Below are positions 1 through 5,135 of a DNA stretch of 8,850 nt, in pieces. Positions within the stretch are counted from its first letter, which is position 1. Each line of letters begins with the position of its first letter. A model generated the notes under the pieces. It was not told where the DNA came from, did no database searches, and saw only the letters and a list, made by a program, of their open reading frames with translations. Position numbers and translations under genes: made by a program. This stretch comes from Methanosarcina sp. (GTDB lineage Archaea; Halobacteriota; Methanosarcinia; Methanosarcinales; Methanosarcinaceae): assembly GCA_013330315.1 (NCBI GenBank), contig DUIO01000228.1, positions 5,352-14,201 on the forward strand, in the 5' to 3' direction.

Positions 1-176
1 GCTATAACCGGGGCAAATTCGGCAAGTTCCCTGATTATGTTAAGACCTGTTGCAAGAATAAGAGGGTACCCTACTTTTATCGCGTCCACGAATTCCCAGA
101 CGTCTTCTGCGATTTTCAACGCTTCTTCCCTGTCGGTTACGTCAAGGGCAAGGATCATGCAGGTATTCCTTTCCAT
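1..176 (-). CDS. pyrF: Orotidine 5'-phosphate decarboxylase, N-terminal part (runs off the left edge)
   Basis: Catalyses the last step of UMP synthesis, decarboxylation of orotidine 5'-phosphate, in the cytoplasm. Only the first 58 codons are inside the window. They read [20 protein letters not shown] and continue with [11 protein letters not shown]. The ILALDV strand near residues 8-13, with substrate-binding Asp12, and the D-x-IKVGYPL segment with Lys34 are the first two signature strands of the family's TIM barrel. The ATG at 176 is chosen because GAGGTGA lies 4 bases before it; Met7 is a weaker alternative. This Shine-Dalgarno sequence overlaps the TGA stop of the preceding deoxyhypusine-synthase homologue, so the two genes are probably co-transcribed and translationally coupled. 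The family call is firm; the catalytic Lys-Asp cluster lies beyond the edge and cannot be checked. Confidence 0.9.
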   Translation of the reverse strand, partial: MERNTCMILALDVTDREEALKIAEDVWEFVDAIKVGYPLILATGLNIIRELAEFAPVI

Positions 177-180
177 CAAA

Positions 181-1134
181 TCACCTCTTTGAAAGGCGTG
201 TCCGCACAGCCGAAACAATAAGCGGTAAAGTAATGGTTGCATCTGCATATACAGTTACTGATTTAGCATCTTCTCCTACCTTTCCCCATGACTGGGCTTC
301 GTCAAGGGTTGCCCCGCTCAAGCCTCCGGTCTCCGGGCGGTCCATTGTTAGCTGGATTGCGTAGTCAAAGGACTTGGGGGTTACAAGCATGGACTGAAGG
401 ATATAGTTCTTGGGAACTCCTCCTCCAAGCAGCATTGCACCTGCACTTTCAGCTTCATAGCAGATTTCCATGAACTCGTGCATGTCCGCAAAAGCGTCCA
501 CATGCAGAGGGTTTCCTTCTTTGTACAGCCATGCCTGAAGCCCTATTACCGAATCCTGAAGGGCAGGGCAGTAGACAGGCACACCCATTTCTGCAGCGGT
601 TTTGAGGATTGAGGAGTCGTCGTCCAGGTTTTTTCCGATTTCAGTAAGGACCTGACGGATTGAGAGTTTTTCCTCGGGAAGCCCTGCATAAACACCCTGC
701 AGGAACTCTTCAAGGTCGGTAAAGTGCTGGTCAGGGAGGTAGACATCATAGATCCTGTCAATGCATTCATGCCTGAGCTGAATATCGTTTGCGCAGTCCG
801 AGCCCTTATAATGGTGAAGGCCGAGAGCTTCAACCGTATCATGTACCATATTGGCGCCTGTTGTAACAAGCACATCTATGTATCCGTCCCTTATCAGGTC
901 TGCAACAATGCTCCTCATTCCTGCAGGTGTCATTGCTCCTGCAAGCCCGAAAAATTTCGTGGTTTTCTCGGAAGCCAGCATCTCGTAATAGATGTCCACG
1001 GCTTCAGATAGCCTGCCCGCTCCAAAGGCACAGCCGGCATATTCTTTCACAAGCTCGTCTACGGTCATGTTCGGGACTATTTTTGCCCCCCTGACCGGAG
1101 TGGTAAGATTTTTAGCAGAAGCTCCAAAGTCCAT
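181..1134 (-). CDS. dys: Deoxyhypusine synthase family protein, probably a divergent paralogue
   Basis: True deoxyhypusine synthase moves the aminobutyl group of spermidine to one lysine of translation factor aIF5A, using NAD. This 317-residue protein covers the whole fold. The catalytic lysine is Lys285 in DEAQSWGK (278-285), followed by [13 protein letters not shown] (294-306), and the glycine-rich LGGGVPK stretch is at 236-242. Aligned from memory with the human enzyme, Glu323 and Trp327 are kept (Glu279, Trp283). The spermidine ligands Asp243, His288 and Asp316 instead correspond to Leu199, Asn243 and Leu272. The protein may therefore use another amine, for example make homospermidine, or act on another acceptor. 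Methanosarcina genomes are known to carry two deoxyhypusine-synthase genes; which one this is cannot be told here. The ATG at 1134 follows TGAGGAA with a 6-base gap. pyrF lies 4 bases downstream. Confidence 0.88.
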   Translation of the reverse strand: MDFGASAKNLTTPVRGAKIVPNMTVDELVKEYAGCAFGAGRLSEAVDIYYEMLASEKTTKFFGLAGAMTPAGMRSIVADLIRDGYIDVLVTTGANMVHDTVEALGLHHYKGSDCANDIQLRHECIDRIYDVYLPDQHFTDLEEFLQGVYAGLPEEKLSIRQVLTEIGKNLDDDSSILKTAAEMGVPVYCPALQDSVIGLQAWLYKEGNPLHVDAFADMHEFMEICYEAESAGAMLLGGGVPKNYILQSMLVTPKSFDYAIQLTMDRPETGGLSGATLDEAQSWGKVGEDAKSVTVYADATITLPLIVSAVRTRLSKR

Positions 1135-1191
1135 TTTTTGTTCCTCAGAAATTACAAGATTATTAAAATGTAATCATGTTAAAGTGAATGC

Positions 1192-1203
1192 TTAAATAAA
1201 TAT
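1192..1203 (-). promoter_or_regulatory. Candidate TATA box for the deoxyhypusine-synthase homologue
   Basis: On the minus strand this reads ATATTTATTTAA, a good archaeal TATA-box match 58-69 bases before the ATG at 1134. Transcription would start about 25 bases downstream, near 1170, giving a leader of roughly 35 bases that contains the TGAGGAA Shine-Dalgarno site at 1141-1147. This is a sequence match only. Confidence 0.45.
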
Positions 1204-1326
1204 GCAGGGCATCAGCACACATACGTAGCCTGACACCAATTATGATGCCTTAATTTACGACTAGTTAAATAAACCCAGATAAATCCGGAGCATGGTAACC
1301 GGCTTCAACAGTAGAAGTCGGATTAA

Positions 1327-1359
1327 TGGATTTGAGGTGGATTTGAGATGGATTTGAGA
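1327..1359. repeat. Three tandem 11-base repeats
   Basis: The unit TGGATTTGAGA occurs three times head to tail at 1327-1337, 1338-1348 and 1349-1359; the first copy ends in G, not A. The period is about one helical turn, so each copy would show the same face of the DNA to a bound protein. It lies about 60 bases before the TATA-like box at 1418-1427. A regulatory role is inference; replication slippage could also produce it. Confidence 0.7.
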
Positions 1360-1417
1360 TTTCCCGGATAGTCATTGTTTTAAACATCAGGCAATAGTCA
1401 TTATGTTCATGCAAAGT

Positions 1418-1427
1418 AACTATATAC
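1418..1427 (+). promoter_or_regulatory. Candidate distal TATA box for fetA-fetB
   Basis: AACTATATAC resembles an archaeal TATA box, and the same ten bases occur at 5014-5023 in front of the HARP gene. If used, transcription would start near 1450 and leave an unusually long leader of about 320 bases before fetA. The closer AAAATATAAC near 1700 would instead give a leader of about 45 bases. The sequence alone does not decide between them. Confidence 0.35.
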
Positions 1428-1511
1428 TGATTTATGTGAACACCTTGGTATAGATAAACCTTCTCTTTAAAGATTGAGAAAAAATCCGTTCCGTGAGAGC
1501 GAAAAGAAAAG

Positions 1512-1637
1512 GCAGGCCAGACCTGCAGAAAAGCAGATTAGAGGCCTGTTAATGGATATTGAGAGAGATTAAAGCAGATTAGAAATGTCAGAATAGATCA
1601 AAGCGGATTAAAAAGGCAGAAGAACCAAAGATGATTA
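1512..1637 (+). repeat. Degenerate AAGCAGATTA repeats with competing inverted repeats in the fetA leader
   Basis: AAGCAGATTA occurs exactly at 1531-1540 and 1572-1581. It recurs with one change at 1601-1610 (AAGCGGATTA) and loosely at 1628-1637 (AAGATGATTA). Just upstream, GCAGG (1512-1516) can pair with CCTGC (1522-1526), while the overlapping CAGGCC (1513-1518) can pair with GGCCTG (1543-1548). Both pairings use the same bases, so only one can form at a time. No known riboswitch is recognised. Confidence 0.4.
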
Positions 1638-1771
1638 AAAGGGTCGAAAGAAGAATGAAGAGATAATGGACATAATAACGAAATGGAAGTTAGAAGAAAA
1701 ATATAACTAAAAGGCATTGGAAAAAACAAAATAACAAGAGATGGTAATAAAGCAAAAACCAGGTACGAAAA

Positions 1772-2413
1772 ATGCAGGATGAGATAATAAGATACGAAAA
1801 TGCCGGCATAAGTTTCGGAAACAAAAAAGTGCTTTCTAATTTTTCTCTTTGCATTCCGAAAGGAAAAAAAGTCCTGCTGAAAGGAAAATCAGGAGCCGGC
1901 AAATCAACTCTGTTCAAAGCACTTCTCGGGTTTGAAAAGCTTTCCGAAGGCGCGGTTTATTATAAAGGAAAAGCCTTAAGCCCGCAGGTAGCCTGGCAGG
2001 TCCGGAAAGAGGCAGCATATATTTCCCAGGATACGGACCTCGGAGAAGGGCCCATAAAGCTCCTGCTTGAGGAAATCCGTGCTTATAAGCCCAACAGGGG
2101 AAAAATGAACCCCGAAAAGTTTCATATGCTTATTAATGAGTTCGAGCTGGAAAAAGATATACTCGAAAAAAACTTTGAACGCCTGTCCGGGGGAGAAAAA
2201 CAGAGAATAGGGATTCTAATAGCCCTGCTACTTGAGAGGGATATTTTCCTTCTCGATGAAGCAACCTCAGCTCTCGACTCCGGGCTTAAGAAAAAGGTTG
2301 CTGATTACTTCCTTAAACATACGGATTGGACCCTTTTCATAATTTCCCATGACCGCGAATGGGAAAGGAATGAAGTAGAGATTGTCAATGTGGAAAAAGC
2401 CGGATCTGGCTAA
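1772..2413 (+). CDS. fetA: ABC transporter ATP-binding protein, FetA/YbbL type
   Basis: This 213-residue cytoplasmic ATPase should power the permease encoded next to it. All nucleotide-binding motifs are present and intact: Walker A GKSGAGKST (38-46), Q-loop Gln86, ABC signature LSGGEKQ (138-144), Walker B FLLDEA (159-164) with catalytic Glu163, the D-loop SALD, and switch His193 in ISHDRE. The length and the lack of extra domains fit the short FetA class. In Escherichia coli FetA works with FetB and has been linked to iron efflux; that role is carried over by homology, and the metal and direction of transport are not shown here. The start ATG at 1772 has only a weak AGGT upstream. The gene is followed after 209 bases by fetB, a wide gap for a two-gene operon that holds repeats. 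Confidence 0.88.
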   Translation: MQDEIIRYENAGISFGNKKVLSNFSLCIPKGKKVLLKGKSGAGKSTLFKALLGFEKLSEGAVYYKGKALSPQVAWQVRKEAAYISQDTDLGEGPIKLLLEEIRAYKPNRGKMNPEKFHMLINEFELEKDILEKNFERLSGGEKQRIGILIALLLERDIFLLDEATSALDSGLKKKVADYFLKHTDWTLFIISHDREWERNEVEIVNVEKAGSG

Positions 2414-2424
2414 AAGGCCTAACA

Positions 2425-2464
2425 TGACATATTATCGGAAAAACTGACATATTATCGGAAAAAT
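2425..2464. repeat. 20-base tandem duplication downstream of fetA
   Basis: Two adjacent 20-base units read TGACATATTATCGGAAAAAC and TGACATATTATCGGAAAAAT, at 2425-2444 and 2445-2464, with 19 of 20 identical. They begin 11 bases after the fetA stop and end 8 bases before the 19-base palindrome. The unit has no strong internal symmetry. Confidence 0.8.
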
Positions 2465-2472
2465 TGTAAAAT

Positions 2473-2491
2473 GCACCACCTAAGGTGGTGC
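2473..2491. promoter_or_regulatory. 19-base perfect palindrome between fetA and fetB
   Basis: GCACCACCTAAGGTGGTGC has 9-base arms around a single central base at 2482. As DNA it could be an operator for a dimeric regulator. As RNA it could fold into an 8-pair, GC-rich stem with a UAA loop that would halt or protect the transcript between fetA and fetB. No T-run follows, so it is not a typical terminator. It ends 131 bases before the fetB start. Confidence 0.6.
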
Positions 2492-2622
2492 CCGAGAAGG
2501 TTAAGGCCGGTTGGATTACTGGGTGAATTACCGGTTAAATTTAGGGGCCTTAAAAAGGGCAAATAAAAGTAAAATAAAAAATGGCACAAAGATAAGGCAC
2601 AAACATAAAGAGGAATTCTCAG

Positions 2623-3423
2623 ATGGCAAGCCCGGATATATCGATACCTTCCATGATATTATGCTTCTTGCTGCTTTCAATCCCTCTGGCAATAAATTAC
2701 AAAATAAAACTTAACCTGTCCCGGAGGACTATAAACTCTGTCACGCGCATGACCGTACAGCTTGCTCTTGTAGGGGTGTTTTTGACCTTTATTTTCGACC
2801 TGAACAGCGGGATTCTAAATATAGCATGGCTGCTTGGAATGGTCACGGTTGCAAGCTACACAACAATACGCAATGTCGAACTCCAGATGGAAAAACTGTT
2901 TCTTCCGGTGATCCTTTCCTTTACTGTGGCAAACCTGAGCATACTTTTATACTTTAACGAATTTGTGCTCGATCTTGAAAATCTTCTGGAAGCTCGTTTT
3001 CTGATCCCCATAGGAGGCATGATTCTCGGGAATTCCCTTAGCGGGAATGTTGTGGGCATAGGAGAGTTTTATGCAGATATCAGGAGGAATGAGAACAGGT
3101 ACCTTTACAATCTGTCTCTCGGGGCAAGCAGATATGAAGCTCTCCTCCCCTATATTCGGAAATGCCTCCGGTCTGCCCTCCGTCCCACCCTTGCGAATAT
3201 TGCAACAGCCGGAGTTGTCTTTCTTCCGGGCATGATGACAGGACAGATCCTCGGAGGTGCCAGCCCTATCCTTGCAATCAAGTACCAGATATCAATAATG
3301 ATCACTATTTACGTATCCACAGCCCTGAGTACAACCTTCAGCATCCTGAGCACTACCCAGGCTGCTTCTGATGACTACGGTCTCGTCAAAAAGGAAATAT
3401 ACAGGAAAAAGGGCAAAAACTGA
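2623..3423 (+). CDS. fetB: Metal transport permease, FetB/YbbM (UPF0014) family
   Basis: This 266-residue integral membrane protein is the partner of FetA; the family is linked to iron export in bacteria. About seven hydrophobic segments can be seen, near residues 10-26, 44-60, 65-82, 93-112, 125-145, 192-212 and 222-245. Family hallmarks are LIPIGGMILGNSLSG (127-141) and, after a cytoplasmic loop (about 146-190) likely to contact the ATPase, VVFLPGMMTGQILGG (198-212) leading into ASPILAIKYQ. Length and motif order match full-length FetB. The ATG at 2623 follows GAGGA (2610-2614) with an 8-base gap. Its own strong Shine-Dalgarno site and the 209-base gap allow some independent control from fetA. 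It converges on the thioredoxin-like gene. Substrate and direction are inferred from the family only. Confidence 0.88.
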   Translation: MASPDISIPSMILCFLLLSIPLAINYKIKLNLSRRTINSVTRMTVQLALVGVFLTFIFDLNSGILNIAWLLGMVTVASYTTIRNVELQMEKLFLPVILSFTVANLSILLYFNEFVLDLENLLEARFLIPIGGMILGNSLSGNVVGIGEFYADIRRNENRYLYNLSLGASRYEALLPYIRKCLRSALRPTLANIATAGVVFLPGMMTGQILGGASPILAIKYQISIMITIYVSTALSTTFSILSTTQAASDDYGLVKKEIYRKKGKN

Positions 3424-3433
3424 TGGCCTTAAC

Positions 3434-3451
3434 CTCTAATGCCCCTTAGAG
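3434..3451 (+). terminator. Short hairpin after fetB (weak terminator candidate)
   Basis: CTCTAA (3434-3439) and TTAGAG (3446-3451) can form a 6-pair stem with a 6-base loop, 10 bases past the fetB stop. There is no T-run after it, so this is only a possible 3'-end structure. Confidence 0.25.
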
Positions 3452-3487
3452 TCACACGTATCCCGTAATGTTCTGCCCCGTGAGGCA
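3452..3487 (-). pseudogene. Degenerate duplicate of the C-terminal codons of the thioredoxin-like gene
   Basis: On the minus strand these bases read C-L-T-G-Q-N-I-T-G-Y-V-stop. The intact gene next to it ends T-P-I-G-Q-D-I-T-G-Y-V-stop. The two stop codons are exactly 60 bases apart, so the copy lies in the same frame. In the last eight codons there are three base changes, two of them silent, which suggests the copy was once under coding selection. Similarity fades upstream of about 3487. It may be the tail of a lost tandem paralogue or a partial duplication; it has no start of its own. Confidence 0.55.
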
Positions 3488-3511
3488 GCGCTCAGATACC
3501 ATAAGGAAATT

Positions 3512-3904
3512 TCACACGTATCCTGTGATGTCCTGCCCTATGGGAGTACTTTTTCTTATGCATTCCTCGCCATACTGAACCATATCCCTGACTGCATTTT
3601 TAAGTATGGAAGGGTAAATCTGGCCTACCTGTTCCCACACAGGTCTTCCATGACAAAAAAACTTAAAAGTTGGAGTTCCCTGGATCCCGTACCTTTCTGT
3701 AGTCCACGGGTTTAATTCTATATTCATTCTGGCAAAGACTGCTGATGCCCCGTACTCTCTGGCATATTCCTGAAAATAGGGTTCCATAGCTTTACAATAC
3801 GGGCAGGTAAGAGTGTAAAACATTACAACAATAGGTTTTTTAGAATCCTCTACCTGCTGACCCCAGGTCGCATCCTCAAGTTCAATAATATTACTTTCGT
3901 TCAG
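3512..3904 (-). CDS. Small thioredoxin-fold protein (CPYC), apparent CTG start
   Basis: Probable thiol-disulfide oxidoreductase of 130 residues with no signal peptide, so cytoplasmic. Seen: the active-site pair Cys34 and Cys37 in TCPYCKAMEPYF, the cis-proline loop GTPTF (76-80) and a late VGQIYP segment. CPYC is a glutaredoxin-like active site, but the rest reads as a thioredoxin. The first ATG in this frame, at 3823, would start inside the central strand (VVMFY) and remove the first strand and helix. The frame continues upstream for 27 sensible codons (NESNIIELEDATWGQQV) to a CTG at 3904, preceded 6 bases earlier by GAGGGGGA. An in-frame TGA lies just before that, and no ATG, GTG or TTG lies between. 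I therefore take CTG as the start. Redox partner unknown. Confidence 0.75.
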   Translation of the reverse strand: MNESNIIELEDATWGQQVEDSKKPIVVMFYTLTCPYCKAMEPYFQEYAREYGASAVFARMNIELNPWTTERYGIQGTPTFKFFCHGRPVWEQVGQIYPSILKNAVRDMVQYGEECIRKSTPIGQDITGYV

Positions 3905-3910
3905 TATACT

Positions 3911-3918
3911 TCCCCCTC
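3911..3918 (-). promoter_or_regulatory. Shine-Dalgarno site that decides the CTG start
   Basis: The minus strand reads GAGGGGGA, ending 6 bases before the CTG at 3904. It is the only purine-rich ribosome site upstream of this gene, and no such site lies before the internal ATG at 3823 (bases just before it are ATTGTTGTA). This supports initiation at CTG. Confidence 0.6.
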
Positions 3919-4245
3919 AAAATTATAAGATAAATGAATTAAATTAGAGAACAAATCCGGTCCGGAATTTCAGGAAATTTATTTTTTATGACAGCGATAC
4001 TTTACGCTTTTAATGTAGCAATATTAGACCTTCATAGAATTAAAGTTCACGCATCCAGAAAGTGAAGTTCTCAAATTTTAAAACCAAAATAGACAAAAAT
4101 AAAACTGAAAACGAAAAAAGTCTGTCTTGATGGCAAATTCCGGGAATCTAAAAAAATAGCGCACATGAACCTGATTTGCCAGTAAAATTAAAAAGTAAAA
4201 GGGGGAGAACAAAACTCCACCACAGACGCAGTGCTGGATTGTTCT
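3919..4245. other. AT-rich spacer between two minus-strand genes
   Basis: No gene is seen in these 327 bases. Reading the minus strand, it starts with T-rich runs just past the four-CxxC gene (about 4177-4200), which may end that transcript. It then carries AT-rich sequence with TATA-like matches, for instance ATAAAAAATAAA near 3980, that could serve the thioredoxin-like gene. A small 11-base palindrome, TCCGGTCCGGA, is at 3956-3966. Confidence 0.4.
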
Positions 4246-4593
4246 TCAGACTTCTTTTTCTTCATAGTCAGGGTTCATTGTTTCATCGAAACATGTGCTG
4301 CAGATGTACTTATCATCAAGACACGTCTCTTTGAAATTTATTTTTGGACCACCTGGTTTCGTAGTTGCTTCTTTGAATACATAGAATTTTTCATTAAATT
4401 CAATAGGTTGCCCGCATCTTGTACATACAAAAGGCGGATTCTCAACCGAATCAATTGCACATTCAATACATATCAGGTCGGACTTATCTCCGTGAACATC
4501 CTTAAATTTGATCGGTTTCATATCTAAACTTGTATCCACGACTAGCACATCTTCCAGCAGTTCCAGACCACAGATGTTACAGTATTCTTTCAT
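4246..4593 (-). CDS. Small four-CxxC zinc-ribbon-like protein, function unknown
   Basis: I do not recognise a named family. The 115-residue product has four CxxC pairs: Cys5/8 (CNICG), Cys42/45 (CIEC), Cys57/60 (CTRCG) and Cys98/101 (CSTC), plus a lone Cys91. Two structural zinc sites are likely, either 5/8 with 42/45 and 57/60 with 98/101 or in another pairing; iron-sulfur binding is less likely. The ends are acidic (DYEEKEV), with no signal peptide or membrane segment. The open frame extends 29 codons further up to 4680. ATG 4593 is preferred because GGAGG (4601-4605) sits 7 bases before it, and the upstream codons look unrelated to the zinc part. Such proteins often bind nucleic acids or other proteins, but no role can be assigned here. 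Confidence 0.72.
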   Translation of the reverse strand: MKEYCNICGLELLEDVLVVDTSLDMKPIKFKDVHGDKSDLICIECAIDSVENPPFVCTRCGQPIEFNEKFYVFKEATTKPGGPKINFKETCLDDKYICSTCFDETMNPDYEEKEV

Positions 4594-4600
4594 TGTGTTG

Positions 4601-4605
4601 CCTCC
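4601..4605 (-). promoter_or_regulatory. Shine-Dalgarno site choosing the internal start of the four-CxxC gene
   Basis: GGAGG on the minus strand, within AAAGGAGGCAAC, lies 7 bases before the ATG at 4593. It matches the archaeal anti-Shine-Dalgarno sequence perfectly, while no such match precedes the earlier ATG at 4680. Confidence 0.7.
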
Positions 4606-4863
4606 TTTTTTCAGAGGAATCTTCACAAAATTCTGTGCTGAGTCTACAAAAGCTTCTAAACTCTCCGTGTTTGCACTCATTTAATTCCCCAATTTCGCCT
4701 ATTTTATCCATTCATACCGAACCTTCATCTTTTTTCCGCATTCTATTCCGGTCCGGTACCTTTCACACCTTTTATCTGAATTATCACCCAGCCGGATAAT
4801 ACAGGACTGCCGGCATCTCAGCCAGAGAAGCTTTTCCCGGGGCTAAGGCAAAAGTAAAGCGGC

Positions 4864-4881
4864 AAAATACATATGTATTTT
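4864..4881. promoter_or_regulatory. 18-base perfect palindrome between divergent genes
   Basis: AAAATACATATGTATTTT is fully self-complementary. It lies 271 bases from the start of the four-CxxC gene on one side and 254 bases before the HARP gene on the other. It is AT-rich, so chance is less unlikely than for mixed sequence, but it is the longest gapless palindrome I noticed in the spacers. It might be an operator or the foot of a bidirectional transcript end. Confidence 0.45.
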
Positions 4882-5013
4882 TATTACAATGTATTCCCGG
4901 AAAATACTCTACGCACTCAGGCAACAACAATCCGAGAAAACAAAGTACAAAAAATGTGTTTCAAACCGCTTTTCAGCTCTGGTTTTACTTCCCTATGTAA
5001 ATATATGTTTTAA

Positions 5014-5023
5014 AACTATATAC
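5014..5023 (+). promoter_or_regulatory. Candidate TATA box of the HARP gene
   Basis: AACTATATAC, preceded by TTTTAA, matches an archaeal TATA box and is identical to the ten bases at 1418-1427. A start about 25 bases downstream would give a leader of roughly 90 bases before the ATG at 5136. Confidence 0.4.
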
Positions 5024-5135
5024 AGTTATCCATTTTGATCGAATAAGGCGAATAATAACATAAAACAAAGAATTTTATTACTCTTTGACCAATACATAAG
5101 AAGGGTAAATAAGACTATAAAAGGACTCGAAAAAA

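Larger units (their letters stand above)
1135..1771. other. Long intergenic region between divergent transcription units
   Basis: These 637 bases hold no convincing gene on either strand. The left 70 bases are the promoter and leader of the minus-strand deoxyhypusine-synthase homologue. The rest is AT- and purine-rich and lies in front of fetA. It contains three tandem 11-base repeats (1327-1359), a TATA-like box (1418-1427), and a stretch of degenerate AAGCAGATTA-like repeats with two competing inverted repeats (1512-1637). A second, closer TATA-like sequence, AAAATATAAC, lies at about 1697-1706. Confidence 0.6.

Noticed and set aside
724..1011. A 95-codon plus-strand frame opposite the deoxyhypusine-synthase homologue
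   Set aside because: Antisense shadow with unusual Cys and His content, no ribosome site and no recognisable domain.
2511..2714. A 67-codon frame running from the fetA-fetB gap into fetB
   Set aside because: It overlaps the fetB start in another frame, has no ribosome site and ends among conserved fetB codons.
3512..3514. TGA at the end of the thioredoxin-like gene read as selenocysteine, given the open frame and repeated motif beyond it
   Set aside because: No sign of selenocysteine insertion is visible, the genus inferred here is not known to use it, and the sequence between the stops is not conserved with the gene; a stop followed by a duplicated tail is simpler.
4231..4527. A 98-codon plus-strand frame opposite the four-CxxC gene
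   Set aside because: The minus-strand frame has regular CxxC pairs and a perfect GGAGG site; this one has neither.
3956..4756. The ten bases TCCGGTCCGG at 3956-3965 and again at 4747-4756, each upstream of a minus-strand gene, as a shared operator
   Set aside because: Repeated ten-base words are expected many times by chance in a window of this size, and the distances to the two starts differ greatly (about 50 and 155 bases).
5116..5123. CTATAAAA-type sequence just before the HARP start as its TATA box
   Set aside because: It is only about 13 bases from the ATG, so transcription would begin inside the coding region; the box at 5014-5023 fits better.
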